Shown here: in pieces, positions 37,383 to 50,700 of the stretch
How positions within the stretch are numbered: position 1 is the first letter of the stretch
Layout: each line of letters opens with the position of its first letter
Assembly (NCBI GenBank): GCA_021234535.1
Contig: CM037830.1
Location: 34,383,405-34,447,404, forward strand
Direction: 5' to 3'
From: Stichopus chloronotus
Lineage: Eukaryota > Echinodermata > Holothuroidea > Aspidochirotida > Stichopodidae
DNA length: 64,000 bases
Program-made: the position numbers and the translations under genes
Notes under the pieces: model-generated
Seen by the model: the letters and a program-made list of their open reading frames with translations, nothing else
Database searches by the model: none
What the model was told of the DNA's origin: nothing

Positions 37383-40300
37383 TTCACAATGGTATTATGT
37401 AACTAAAAGTACCTCTTCAGACCCAAGTGCGTGTATTCTGCAACTTATGTTGTATTATATAACTCTAAAGAAACCATAATTGATAAAATTATACTCAGTT
37501 ATGGTGATACTGTTTCTTTTGTCCCGATTGTTTTTCCATATTTTTTGTTAAATCAACTTCGGAAGAATTCCATTTTGAAAGAACAAGTTATTCACTAAAC
37601 GTCTCAATGTTAGAAAAACTTTGGATATTTTAGAAACACATTTTCACACACAACTTCCTTAAAATATTTTATGAATAAGGGTTTCATTTTAGCTCCTGCT
37701 ACTTACTCTTGGAGTTACTTGCTGCTTACTGCTACTTACCCTTGGAGCTATTGGTCATTTCGTTGCTATTAAGTTTATAGTGCAAATACACACACACACA
37801 CACAGAAAGTTGTAATCAAATCTCACATCAGTCCGACCGTCACCCCCAATCCAGTCCCCTCCCCCAATTGTTCGCCCCTCCCCTCAATTGCTCGCCAGTA
37901 CTATTTTACACATCACTACGTTATATACGGTACCTTTTGAAATTCGAAGTAATTGAAGCACATGCAATTTTCTGCCTTGTTAGTGTCTCGTTTTGATAGC
38001 TTGCGTTCGAAATTGGTAAGTATATGTCTCTTAAAGAATCAAGTTTGAAAGTTTTACGTTCTGTTTATTCAGTATAAGTGATGATTTGTTGAGAAGAAAC
38101 ATATAGATATATTTATCTACACTGACGGAGTCCTTCATTGTGTGTGTACATCCAAAGTTGAGCTCCAGATCTGAAATCAGAAATTAAAAACACCATTCCG
38201 TACACTGTCTACTTGACACCAAGTTCCCAATCTTTTAACCAAGAAAATTGTTCATCTCGCTTTTTAATTAGATATGTATACAGATCAGCATAACATACAG
38301 ACTTACCTGAGTAACACACATACCCATCCACGTTATCAAAATTGTCTTCGTAGATTGTTTTACACACAATGAGATAATCCTTTATTCCTTTAGATCTTCT
38401 CTTTGTGTCACTTATATTCGACTATGCTGTAACATTATCCTTCTGAATAAAGTTGTCAAAAATCACTATATATGAAATTTTAACAATATTCTTTATCTTT
38501 GATCTCACTTTCTCTCTTGCTCTTTTCCCTTTAATTTCCTCCACACTTTTTGTCTCTATAATTTGTCCTTCACGAATAAACAAAAAGTCGTTTCTTCTCA
38601 ATGCACGCGGCAATAATTCCAACCGTCCGATCTGCTATTGCTGCGGGCTGACAGAATCGTTAATGGTTAAATAGTTCATTAAACCACTGGAAGAAATAAT
38701 TCCATCAAGAGTAGCCCAGACTGGCGTGTAGAAACCTTGACGGGCAACTTCATATCAACGCCGAACGCTAATGGTTTTCTAAAGCTCACTGAATTGAGAG
38801 TAGCCTTTAATATCTTCGCCAGCCCCGGTAAAAATATCACGAAGATACGAGATACCCTTCATAGCATTGCAAGTCTCTGGCAGAATGTTACCGAAGCTGT
38901 GAAATCTCGTTTTAATAGATACAGCTTTCTAAGCAGTGTATATCTTTTTGCCCCGCTACAAGACCTGCTATGTACTATACCCAACGTTATCCACTATGTG
39001 CACATTACACATGCACGTTCGCATACAGTCGTTACACGGTAACCAACACACACATACACACACACAAACAAGTTTGATGCGACGAAGGAAGATACTTTGA
39101 GTCTATCATTGTGTGTGATACATCCACAGTGGATGGTTCGTCGTGTTGGGACATTAAGAAACGCGTCTTAAGTTTTGACCCACGTGAGTCGTTACACGGC
39201 AAAATGGAATGCAGTCTTCTAAAATTAAAAGAGAAAAAAAAAACAATAATAGCTCTCTCTAGTAAGTTAACGTCAGCGACCAGGCAAGGGTCTGTGTATT
39301 ATTACAAGAAATGTGTTATGAGAAAATTGTCCTGCTGTGTGTTTTCTCTATTCCCACGAGGAGATCTGAAGATAGGAGAAAAAAACAAACACTGTTCTCC
39401 GATATCACTCTCGACAAATGACCTTAAAAGAGTTCGATAAGATGATGTTTTTTAACCTTCGCGATGTTGTGACAAGTTTATCACTTATGGGTTTACATAT
39501 TCAAAACGCGTGTTTGGCTAATTATACAACAAAAGTATCTCTGAAAATGGAACTGGTATGATGTGTAACAAGCAGGGTGGAAGACAAGATGGATTAAGCA
39601 AAACAAAAACTCCATGAATTAATATAACCGATGAATCATCATATTTATAGACAAGTTTGAATGTCACACAAAGCTAGAGAAAACTAAGTGGGTACTTTAC
39701 AAATAGTGTCCTTTTAGATTAGGTCTACCATTAAATAGATGAGAAAATAATTTTTCCATGTATTTCTTTTGGAAGGAATGTGGTGTAATATTCTATTCAT
39801 ATTTGAAGTTTTTTTTTTTCAATCCAATGGACTTTTGGCAAGCCATCTTCATCAACGGTATGACGGAATGATCACACACGATATTTTTTAGTGATTAAAA
39901 GGGGCAGACGATTAGGTTTATGGCATGAAGGAACAATTTGAGAACTTCAAACATTTTGTAACCGGTGGACGCAGCTGTTACTCACGCTCTGTGCTATGAT
40001 TTTTTTTATGATTTTTAGTTTTTTACGGCTAATATTAATGTCGGTGAGAAAGGAAACGGAAAGATTCGCTGCGTAATCTTCTTTATGGACAGATTTCTTT
40101 TAGAAAGAGAAATTGACTGAAAGAAATTATGTTATGCAAATAGACAGGCTGTTTCAATTTGCCCATATATGCCAACTGCTCTCAAGAGACGAAACGACAT
40201 TAGAGTGAAGGCCTGTATGTAAATATAGCAGTGCATGAGTTAATAAGGTTCATTAGGCCGTAGTTGAGGTTTCTTCTGTATATAGATCCCGTTGAATGTG

Positions 40301-40435
40301 CAGCAACACTTATTTGCTTTGTACATGAAAAGTAAACATGCAATTTGATACAACACTGACTTGGTGAGTATCGATCGACAATTGAACTCGAGTTCTTCCT
40401 TGATTTTGACAACTAAATGATGTATTCCAAGTCGA
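37383..40435. other. Intergenic, nothing assigned
   Basis: It holds a 33-bp near-duplication at 37695-37747 (CTGCTACTTAC-CTTGGAG twice) and a CA tract near 37789-37804. Plus-strand frames at 38737-39042 (101 residues) and 39111-39440 (109 residues) are of mixed composition, without a domain or good splice context. I do not call them genes. Confidence 0.45.
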
Positions 40436-41135
40436 GAAAAGAACAAAAGGAAGAACAGTGGGGGATAAAGAAAGTAATAAAGAGATACTAAAATTAGGGA
40501 AAAAGCAAGGAAAGAGCATAAAAAATAAAGAGAGAGCGAAAAACAATATCAACACGAATAGAAGAGGAAAGAGAGGATAGAATCAAGAACAAAACAAAAG
40601 AGCAGAAAAAAAAACAAAAACTAATAATAAAATCATAAAAAGGAGAAACACAAGCGAATAGAAATATGCTCAAAAATATGAGCAAGGAAATGAAACGTCA
40701 AAAATATGAGCAAGGAAATATAACGTGGATACCAACAAGGGTACAAGAAACAGGAACTGAAAGTACAGTTACAATGAGAGGGATATATGGAGAAGAGGAA
40801 AGACAGGAACAAGGAGAAAAGCAAGTTAAGGACCAAGAACAATAAAGCAGGATGACAAACAAAACAATTTACAAAAATATTGGAAACAATGAAAAGTACA
40901 AGCAGAGTGACAGGACAAGAACAAAATAAAATAAGAGACTGGGCCAATAGGATGAAAAGGAGCGACACAGTTAGGAATCAGAGCAAGAAAGATAAAAGAA
41001 AGTAAACCAAGAATGGACCAGGAATAAAGAGACCGGATACAAAGGCATAACTATAAGGAACCGGAAAAGAAGAACAAATCAGGAACAGGAACAAGGTCGA
41101 AGTGAAAGGGTAAAAAAAAGTAACAAGTGAAGTTA
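40436..41135 (+). repeat. Purine-rich (A/G) tract of about 700 bp
   Basis: The plus strand is dominated by A and G, with recurring words such as GGAACAAGGA, AAAGAGAG and ATATGAGCAAGGAAAT (the last nearly duplicated at 40676-40691 and 40706-40721). The minus-strand frames here, rich in Phe, Leu and Ser, are a consequence of the C/T-rich strand. It is probably an eroded minisatellite. Confidence 0.75.
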
Positions 41136-44100
41136 TAAACGGCCATATGACGTAACTAATATTAATAGGCCTCAGGCCGCGGTCGCTGTGTGTACATTTA
41201 CTAAAATAGGGACATCCAAATCATGTCATTTGAAATAGCACAGTTTATGTTAACATTCCTAATACCGCGACATGAATCTCTGGTAAAGTCGTGCTGGTAT
41301 TCGCTTAGAATTGACAACATAACACACACACCCACAAAGACACACACACGTAGACAGTTACGAGTGCGTGGGGGGAGTTTTGTATGGACTTTAATTGATG
41401 TATATAGTGAGAAGGGCAACTTACTAATGCTATTGTCCTCCGGATGTTTGCAACTTTGCAACTAATGCAATATTGAAGTTACATTTCAGTCGCTCTAACG
41501 GAAGTAGTTTAATCAGTGATTCTTCATTTATTCATGTTAAGCCTCAATAAAAAATTAAAACTGAATTGTCGTCTGCTAGACTTTAATGACGTCAAGGCGC
41601 GAGGAAAAAGTTGGCCTCTGTTTTGACACTCTTAAGTTCTTTTCGTTTTGATCATGAATATGTTCAAGTCAGCGATGAAGGAGAAGCCTGACAGCCTGGT
41701 ACTCGTTCCTCTCAAAACCCTTTTTTTTCAATCAAGTTACAAATGCATTAAACATTTTTGCATCGACAAGGTAAACGTCTCAGAGAGTTTCTAGTATACA
41801 TCCGCTTGTCAAGACCATGTCGAATCCACATGTCTTTCTATACATGTGCAGTAGACAGGTACTTTAAGTAATATCATATGATCTGAGGTACATATGCGTG
41901 TCTTCGGTTAGTGCTTTTTTCTTGCATCATACAAATAGGATACAGAAGGGGGGGGGGGGTATAACTATCTGTTGAAATGAATGAAGAACACATGAAAAAC
42001 ACATTTTGGAATATTGATCCAGTTAATCATTAAAAAAACGTTCAAAAATGCCACAGAGTCTTCATCAAAATCACATTGACTAATTTACAAACAAATTTGT
42101 GTTTTACAGTTGCATCATACATAAACATAAGACAAATGTGCAAATCTGTGACTTCAGGGGAGCGACTCGTATGCTATGCTCTATGGTATTCTTAGCTTAC
42201 TTTATTTCACGTACAATTGAGAAGTTTAAAGGCCTTACGGTTTTTATTGTGCGGAAGTATGCATTATGCATATTATGCAAGTCACTCCCCGCAGGTTTCG
42301 TGCTTACAGTAAAGCACTCCTCAGGTGACTGATTCGGCTTTCGCATTATGGGTTCCGATGAGCCAGTTGGGTTTGCGCTTGACTGGTTTTCCAAAGTACT
42401 TGGGGTGTGTCGAAAGTGCTGGGATATTCATTGCGTTTGTTGAGGGTGCTATTGCCCTTGAAAGTCATGATACGTATTATCTCTTCCCTAGGTTGCACCC
42501 CTCCTTAAGTTGGAGACACAATTAAGTCTTTCTTACAAAAATATCTTCCTTTCATAGCGAAGTTATTTTCTTGGATATTCTTGTACCCTGAACTATTCTT
42601 CTACCTCTTTGATATTTTGTTGAATGATCCTGATTATATTTGACAGCTGTCATGTCAAGTTAGCCTGGGTAGCGTCTCTGTCTGGCTGTCGCCCCTATGT
42701 GACTGTCGATAGGTTTTTGTATAGCGATACGCCCCCCCCCCCCTCCTCCATAAAAAAAAAAAACTCGTCTGCTTCGCATGGTACCCTCAAGTGTGACTAA
42801 CCCAATCTTTCCATAAAATCTACAATGATATACCGTACAAGGCCTTTAAACCTTACGTATTATTGTCACCATTGACGTCATCCACCACACCATAGAGGAC
42901 GCCATTGATATCTATCATCGAGAAACTGACCCGAACTGTCCGTTATATTGTCCACGTTCTCAAACTTTTTGTCTGTGTTCAAAAGCCACTTTGTCGGTTC
43001 AAGTGTGTTATTTGTACTCTCTAAACTGATTGAGTATGACTTATTTGCTCTCACTTCATTGTGCTCTAGATTTCTATAGGGGTGGGATCCTCGACAAAAA
43101 GACTAAAAAAATAGGCGCTTTTTGCCCAAAAAACCCACGAAAATTACATTTTCCCTTTAAAAAGACCCCCAAATTTTAAAAATTTTTGCTATGTAGTTTC
43201 CAGCCCCTAAAATCAATCTCCTTCATAGAAATACAAAACTATTATGACATAATACGTAGAGTTTTTGTAATGAATTAAAAATTCAGGTGAATTTATAATA
43301 TTTTTAGTGAGGCTACCTTGGGCTTCCGTTACAATTTCTGTTGTAAAGCTGGAATAGGAGTTGTACTGGCAATTGCCTGGTCATCTACTTTTGTTCTTCG
43401 TCAGTTTTTCAGAGAAGAGAAAGTGGGGGAAAACATCACCTGTCACAAAATTTGACAACGGACAATGCACTAATCCAAGAAAGACTCTCCAAGAAAGCAT
43501 AGCAGTCATTTACCGTTACTTGAAATCAAACAGACTAATTCGGAATATGGTGCTTAAACAATGTTTTTTTATAGTGATTATGACATATTCTGTAGAATTT
43601 GACTGTCACTGACAATTTTTCAACTCATGTTTCAGCTTTAAACAAGTTTCGAAGTAAGCGGCGACTTTGTGCGTTATTTTTATCAATGGATAATCCAATG
43701 TTCCCCAGATACCAAATTCACATGTTTGTTTTGTAAAGTTTCCCATTGCAGATGTCTTGAGAAATATCTATCATATCTGACACACATGACCAGTATAGGT
43801 TATGGTCAGAGACAAAGGAAAGGGTCGGAGATGCGGGTCTTAAGACTTGTCAAATTGCATGATATCATGTTATGAACGCTGATTTTGAATATGCATTTTG
43901 AATATGGGTGAAAAAAATACTTCTTCCAACACGCCATTATGATTGGTTAGTGTACATTTGTGTCTAGGATTTTTTATCTACATGGGCTGATTTAATTTGT
44001 TGTGTTTACAAGTTCTGCTCTCCAACTTTTTTTAGCTAACTTTGTTTTCTTGTGTCTTTTTCACAAAATGACATTATTATGATACAACGCAATAAAATGA

Positions 44101-44237
44101 CAATAATGACAACAAAATGACAACTTCCATGACAAAAAATTGCTCCGACCTGCACATCTTATGGCTGTTGAAGAGATATTTTACTCTGTATTTAATTTCT
44201 TACAGTCCAACAGGAGGATTTTTACCTCTTCTTACAG
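41136..44237. other. Intergenic, nothing assigned
   Basis: TGACGTCA occurs at 41587-41594 and again near 42876. G/C runs lie near 41948 and 42731. A 55-residue open stretch at about 42860-43026 has no recognised family. Confidence 0.45.
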
Positions 44238-44432
44238 TTGCTTATACTCATTATAACCTTGCTGATATACCTCGTCGGGGGTTACGGTAGAGTTACTATA
44301 CGCACTACCTCCGAGTCAAGGGAAGAGGCTCACATAGCTGGTCGAAATCGGTCTGATTACTCCGCGGGCCACCAAACTACATCTTTGCCTTCTACTCTTA
44401 ATATAAATGTAAATTACACCTCGTATTCTTAG
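44238..44432 (+). CDS. Possible orphan terminal exon: membrane segment plus cytoplasmic tail
   Basis: A pyrimidine tract ending in CTTACAG (AG at 44236-44237) is followed by an open frame of 64 codons to TAG at 44430-44432. It starts with a hydrophobic stretch (LLILIITLLIYLVGG) and continues with a polar tail of about 47 residues containing Arg, Glu, Ser and Thr and ending NYTSYS. A second acceptor-like AG lies 30 bp upstream. The layout is that of the last exon of a single-pass membrane protein. I found no upstream extracellular exon and no poly(A) signal nearby, and chance cannot be excluded. Confidence 0.25.
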   Translation: MLILIITLLIYLVGGYGRVTIRTTSESREEAHIAGRNRSDYSAGHQTTSLPSTLNINVNYTSYS

Positions 44433-44911
44433 ATAGTCGGCGATACGATTACACAGGATTTACAGCCTGTGTACACCAATGTGCCCCGATTCACACCTGC
44501 ACGCTCATCCTCAGGATGAAACAGGTAACCCTGTTTTTCTAGTTTAGTTTTAATCTCTCGAGTGTCGAAAGGGATAAACGCGATGAAGAGTCTTGTGGGG
44601 TGCACTTCTATACAGAAACACTTCTCAAGAAAGTTCTTTTTCTAATACGGCGAAATTATGATTGAATGCGAGAAGTAAATTTATTGGGTTAAAATAACTT
44701 TTTATCTGCCAAAAAATTTTGCACATTGTCTAGATACCGACTTATATTATCTCGACATCTCGCAAAAGATTTCGAATTGTCGAGTTACTGTGTTACAAAT
44801 AACAATTTCTCGGCAGAATTAGGCTATAGTGTACATAGTGTTTAGGCTACATGCAATACATACAAAATGTACAGTAGAATCGCTATATCCTAAATTGTTG
44901 ACTATAAGCGA
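44433..44911. other. Intergenic, nothing recognised
   Basis: No coding region, RNA gene or known repeat was recognised. Confidence 0.5.
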
Positions 44912-45755
44912 TTGTGGGAGAAAAGTCAACTCATCTTCCCTAATCTTGACCACCGTCAGGACGAGAGATATAGGGGGAGGGGTATCCCTTCGCGGGTCTT
45001 AAGCCAGGACTTCAAATCAGTCACACAGATACGTGGCATGAGGAGGAGTCTAAATGGATGCCTCATCCCTAATTGCCTAAACAGCATCATTTTTTTTTTG
45101 TTCTTTTTGGTTGCAGAATCATGAATTTCTTTGACACCTGCACCTATAAACATAATCTAAATGTTACGGGAAGAGAAAAGTATTGGAAGGCGAAATGGCC
45201 GCCATGAGTATCTAAGCGGAACGCCACCATCAGTTGGCGAGACGTGAACAAGACATTTTGGGCTTTTCAAACCCTCCAGATGGCCGGAAACGCTTCCTGA
45301 GTGTTCGAACTTGCACGTACCCAGCCTTGAAGTAGAGATCTTATGCCCGCAATTTCTCAATTAATAAGATAAAACTCAATTTATAAAAATGAAGTTACAT
45401 GTCAGATGGGTTGATATGATACAAAAATCATATTGGACTATGCTTCCTATTTCATTTATTCTTGGAATAGTTTACAGATGGTAGGTGGAGAGGGCTGAAC
45501 ATATTTTCAGACGAGCTATTTCTATTGGCTGATAATGAAACAACTTAAACTTGAAGATAAAAATGAAAACTGGGGTAGGCGGTTGAACATTATCTAACTC
45601 AATGACGCCACGCAGAAACCAACTTGAAAACTCATGGGTAAAACATGATCTTGTTGCATGTTCCCGAAGTGAAACATTTTTAAATTTAAAAAATAAATGA
45701 AAATGACGTACTTTTAAGTAGTAGAATTGACGTACCTTTAAGTAGTTGAATTGAC
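44912..45755 (-). mobile_element. Repeat family B, left arm of an inverted pair
   Basis: The reverse complement aligns with 46400-47250. Shared blocks are GTCAATTCTACTACTTAAAA followed by GT-CGTC, ACATGCA-CAAG-ACATGTTTT, TAATGTTCAACCG-CTAC, CTATTCCAAGAATAAATGA, TCATCTCAACCCATCTGACATGTA-like and ACTGATGGTGGCG-TCCGCTTAG. Later blocks are GACTGATTTGAA-TCCTGGCTTAA and GATACCCCTCC. No transposase or polymerase frame is evident. The element's class is unknown. Confidence 0.8.
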
Positions 45756-46399
45756 ATAGTAATATATCAGAATATTGGTTCGTATTGGTAACAGCCTTGA
45801 AGTTGGCATTGTCAAACAAGTACTTTTTGTGAATTTATTGTTTTTTTCAATTCAGTGTTATGTTTGGAAAAACATAGGAACATTTTTTTCCTAGAATCTG
45901 TCACATTACTTGTATCCGAGGTTTTGATTTACTTTTCGGGGAGGCGTATTGCCAATGCAACGGTGAGTCCTGGGTGAAATATATATGCCGACCGTTTTAC
46001 CGAGCCGGGCTTCATAAATGTGATCTTTTTATGACATTGGAAACTAAGACGAAACAGATTAACAACAAAATTGAAACAAGGTGTTTATATCGGTGTGAAA
46101 TCGTTGACTCGAGGTTTCAATTTCCAATACGTGCGCCTGTTGCTTCATACACAGTATACGAGTATGTGACTATAGGGGATACTTATTTCATGTAGGACGC
46201 AGTGGCAATAAGTCTTCCAGGCTTGTCAATCAAAACCTTGGATATTAATGATGTCATGCATCTAGAAACAATGTTCCAGTATTTCTTCCATCCCTATAGC
46301 CCTGAACTAAAGAAAATAAATCCTTCAAAAGTATTGAGTTTTAATGCCAAGTAAAACTATTGTCAATACGAACAAATCTTCTTTCATGTAGGCCTTTAA
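45756..46399. other. Spacer between the inverted family B arms
   Basis: These are about 640 bp of mixed sequence. The plus-strand frame at 45974-46195 has no recognised domain. Confidence 0.5.
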
Positions 46400-47250
46400 A
46401 AAGTACATAAATTGTACTACTAAAAGTAAGTCAATTCTACTACTTAAAAGTGCGTCCTTTTTTAAAAAGTTGGAAATATTTCACCACGGGTACATGCAGC
46501 AAGCACATGTTTTGTCCTGGCGTTTCCCTGAAAAAAGTCCAATCGTGGTCTACTCCGCTTTGTTGCATTACGTAATGTTCAACCGTCTACAGCAAATTTC
46601 AAGCTTAAAATGGGTTGGTCATTATCGACCAATGAAAAAGTGGACCCTCAAGTTAGGCCTATGTTCAGCAATCCCGCCTCTCCCCTACTATTTGCCATCT
46701 ATTCCAAGAATAAATGATACAGGATTAATAATTCATCATTATTCTTGTGTCATCTCAACCCATCTGATATGTATTGTCATTTTTCATACATCGATTATAT
46801 CAGTCAGTAAGTCTTATTGAGAAATTGCTGGCATCGAGATCCCTATATCAAGGGATCTCGAGGACATGCAGCTTGGAACACTCGGAAAGTACCGTTTCCA
46901 AAGCCCAAAATATTCGCGTGCGCTCCGCGCCAAGTGATGGTGGCGCTCCGCTTAGGTAGTCTTGATGGTACTCAGCCACCTCCAGTACATTTTAACCTCT
47001 ATACTAGGTTCATAGGTACGGGTGTCAAAAAGAAAATCAGTTTTGCCGGTACCATGATTGGGCAACTAAGAAAGGCAAATTCGATCTTTTTAGGCAAAGG
47101 GACCTCCGTCTCTTCATATGCCTCCTAGGACTATCTGCGTAGACTGACTGATTTGAAATCCTGGCTAAAGCCTTGGCAGGGCAACGACACCCCTCCAATA
47201 GACCCCACGGCGATCAAAGATAGGGACGACCAGTCGATTTTACCCCCTTC
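46400..47250 (+). mobile_element. Repeat family B, right arm of an inverted pair
   Basis: It mirrors 44912-45755. It contains a small hairpin, GATCCCTATATCAAGGGATC, near 46839-46858 that is eroded in the left arm. The 116-residue open frame at 46470-46820 lies wholly within the repeat and is not kept open in the left arm, so it is not accepted as a gene. Confidence 0.8.
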
Positions 47251-47600
47251 CCCCACGCTCCTGGTCATGAAACGTTCTTGATTAAAATGTTTTTTGATAG
47301 CGGCTATCATTACATTTTTTTTGGGGGGGGGGGGGTGGGGATAAACATTATGTTCGTATTCAGTGCAACCATAAGATACACGAAAACATAAGCAAAGTAG
47401 GCTATGTATGGTGTATGTAGCAGGCAGCAATATATCGCAGTAATATTTTACCTATCACACTCAACACTTGCGCGTCAATGTGGAGTTAATATCTCTTTTA
47501 GCCCAGTTTCAAGTTGTGTTTGGTTTCAATTTGTTTATGATTTCTTATCGTTGCCCGTAATCGATCGCCTGTATGCTGATAATACTTAATAATTAGCAAA
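47251..47600 (+). promoter_or_regulatory. Upstream region and 5' UTR of TUSC2
   Basis: This is about 350 bp between the family B repeat and the TUSC2 start. A G run (47321-47338) marks its left part. CpG is retained close to the gene (for example CGTTGCCCGTAATCGATCGCC near 47548-47570), in contrast to the CpG-poor intron that follows exon 1. No TATA box is evident, and the transcription start cannot be fixed. Confidence 0.5.
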
Positions 47601-47752
47601 ATGGGAGCTAAAGCGTCTTCATTCGCTTGGAAGGCTGTCTCTCCTATGACCAATTACTGGTATGGTAAAGATGGTGGTAGTTCCGCGACAACAGTTGACA
47701 CTTTCCCGAAAGGAAGATATGGAGTTTCTCCGTTCGTGCTGAAAAGAACTGG
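47601..47752 (+). CDS. TUSC2: TUSC2 coding exon 1
   Basis: It codes residues 1-50 and two bases of Gly51. The donor is ACTGG|GTAGGA at 47753. Without splicing the frame stops at once (TAG 47754-47756), which supports this as a true junction. Confidence 0.93.
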
Positions 47753-50700
47753 GTAGGATTTGTATGAATATGGATGAAAGTCCATTTTTTATAGCTCTAT
47801 TGTGTTGCATATTGTTGACCAATTCAAACTTTCCAGTAGATACATTATTTCCCATTATGCTGACCTGGGAGTTCACAGATCACTAATGGTTAGGCTGGCC
47901 GTGCGGTACTGTTACACATGTACACAGCAGTAGCACTGTGAAAGACATGTTAGTAGGCCCATATAGGCTATAGCATGATTGTACCTAGAATGAGGCACCT
48001 AAGGAAGGATTTGATCGATGATTATGAAGCTGGTTAAAATCCAAAACACTCCTTTAGATGAGGTTTTTGTTCAAGCAGTACCTCACAAATGTAGTGATAA
48101 CTGATATGAAAAAAAATTTGTGCTGGCCCTGCGCATTTTAAACTCGAGCACAAAGTGAAACCAAGACTTCTGCTATTAGAAGTGTAATGCACCTAAATTG
48201 ACACATTGTAACTTTTGTGTAGTCGTAAGCAAAGTCAAATGGCAGAGTAGCATTAGCTATGGGATATATGTAGCATGGGGGTATAATTTATAGTCAATCA
48301 CCTAACAAACATTTTAGTCCTAAAAATATGAAAACATTATTAAAGCATATGTAACTTGACAGAAATATTCATAAATGTGCCTTTGTTATTCTAATACCTT
48401 TTGGTTGTGTTAAAATGAGTAATTTCGTAAGAAATAAGTTTTGAATTTAACATGCCTGTACATAACACTAGGCTATGATGAAACCTTAAGTAGATCACAT
48501 CAGAATAATTCAATAAGATCTATCAAAATACTGTTTGTTATCAAATTAATGATTAAATATGTAAGAAAATGATAAAAATATTGTCTATTATATCCAAATT
48601 TTTAATGAGAGTTTTACCGAAGACACTCTGGTCAATATTTTGGTATGATTTGAAACACGATAGTTAGCAATATTGGTGAAACTTAAAAATTTGGCTGTAA
48701 AATGTTTCTATGGAAATGAAAAATAACCCCTGCAAATACTTGTTTTTGATGTTGTCTGAAGTAAATACGATACAGGCAGTGCTTACTGTGGAATCCCTAA
48801 GCATCCACACGGTCTCACTGCAGGATGCTCTTATTGACTCAAAGGATTGATCAACTCAAGGTACACCTATTATATCATGTAAACCTATGATTTTCAAAAT
48901 GAGGGAGTTGTCACTCAGAAAAGATTCTGCTGCAATTGTGTGTATTTAAAATTATAGCTACCACCTCAGCTGTGGAAAAGTGTGCAGGATTTTCCTGCAT
49001 GAGACCTATGTTTGCGTGGGATTATCTCCATTTTCTCACATTCACAAATAGTTATGTTCTCTAACTAAACTTTGCACAAGCGATCTCTGGCACTCCATTC
49101 ACCTTTGTGAAAAAGCTTTTTAACAAAATATGTTAAGGAAATGGATGAATTTTGACTAAAAAAACTGGACGTAACACTAAGTCAGTACATGGCCTTACCT
49201 TAGTATACACCATATTTGCAAGCCTTGCAGTGAGTGAATGATGCTCAGTTTTGCTGTTTATTGCTTTGAATGGTCACCAAAAACAGTTTTATGGGTAATC
49301 TTACAGTTAAGATGTACTTCTATATCATTTAGTTGTAATGAATGTACTGTATGAATCACTTTTGCGGATTTTGGGAGCATTTTGTAGCAAAGCTAATTAC
49401 TGATTACATTACTCCAAGCTTGATATCAATTGTCATACTGTAAGTACTGCTAGCATTTGACATTATAGCATGAGGTTTGAAAAGCTCTTTAAATGAAAAG
49501 CTCATTAGAGAAAATGTTACACACCCCTACTGTGCTCGTTATATGTCTATTATTTAAAGTACCTGTAGTACAAGATCATGTGACATTAGCATTATTGTCA
49601 CTGTCCTGTTCAAGTAGATCTGTACAGCTGCACCTAAAAATGATGTCCATGATTATTTGGGAGCAGAAAATTTTTAATGTCTTAAGAATGACATAAAATG
49701 TTATGTATGTTTTGGTTTTTTTTCTATCTCATGTAGTGTACTGGATGAGATATGCTAGTGAGATGCTAGAATGTATTATGTCTCTCTCAGCTGCCATAGC
49801 AACAGTTGTTATTGTAAAATTATGTACATTGATATATGAGACATGGGGTCTGACATGGGGTCTGACATGGGGAGACTTCAAATCTATGAAGGGTATACAA
49901 CATTTATCTAAAAATCAGTTTGTATGTATTTTGAGGTCAGAGGTCAAGTTCAGGGTCAAATGTCAAATTTGACATCAAAAAGTTTGCATTCGCAACATGG
50001 TCTGATGGTGTGTCCCCCTTGCCCTCAAAATTTAAGGTGAAAGGTCAGAGGTCACAGGTCAAATCTCTAATCGGCAAAATGCTTTGAAAAAGTGTGTTGT
50101 GATTTTCTCCTAGACAGTAAGTCCATTGAACTTCAAACTTGGCCATTAGGTACATGATTATGATATGTAGTGTTCACCTGATCAGTGATATCATAGGTCA
50201 ATAGAGAAGATAATACAGCATGGTAGGTTCTGTTAATACAAGGAGCAACATACAACTTATTACATCTTGCCTTTCTGTACAATGTGAACTAATATTTCAA
50301 CCTGCTGTATGCAACGGTGTTTGGACTTTTATACAGTGGCTTGTGTGATGGACCACACCCCACCATGATTTTGTTAGTGTTGCAGGCTTAGCACTGCCGG
50401 CAGATAGCTGAAGTAGTTAATGTAGCTGGTATTACATCAACTATTTGTTATGCCTTTATACTGTGACCTTCAGTACAGTGCTGCCTGTTCTATTTATTTA
50501 GGTCAATGTACTTTGATGAAGATGGTCATCTTGCCCATGAGTTTTACATCGAAATACCAGCTGTCTCTAAGAGCCGGAAAGCCGGAATGAAGAGAGTCCA
50601 TCACAACTTGACACCTCAGGTAAGTGAAGGGTGGAGTAGCAATAGTCTTCTGTCACACAAAAAAGCACTTACGAGAAAAGCTTTTTTGGTAGACAGTATT

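Noticed and set aside
38737..39440. Two plus-strand frames of 101 and 109 residues
   Set aside because: Composition is mixed, but there is no family, no supported start and no splice context. They are left unassigned.
40310..40968. Several overlapping minus-strand frames rich in Phe, Leu and Ser
   Set aside because: They result from the C/T-rich strand of the purine tract and show no domain.
42350..42430. A second polymerase fragment (GFALDWFSK-like reading)
   Set aside because: Only about nine residues resemble the LINE block, with no neighbouring blocks in any frame.
46470..46820. 116-residue plus-strand frame
   Set aside because: It lies within repeat family B and the equivalent frame is interrupted in the inverted copy.
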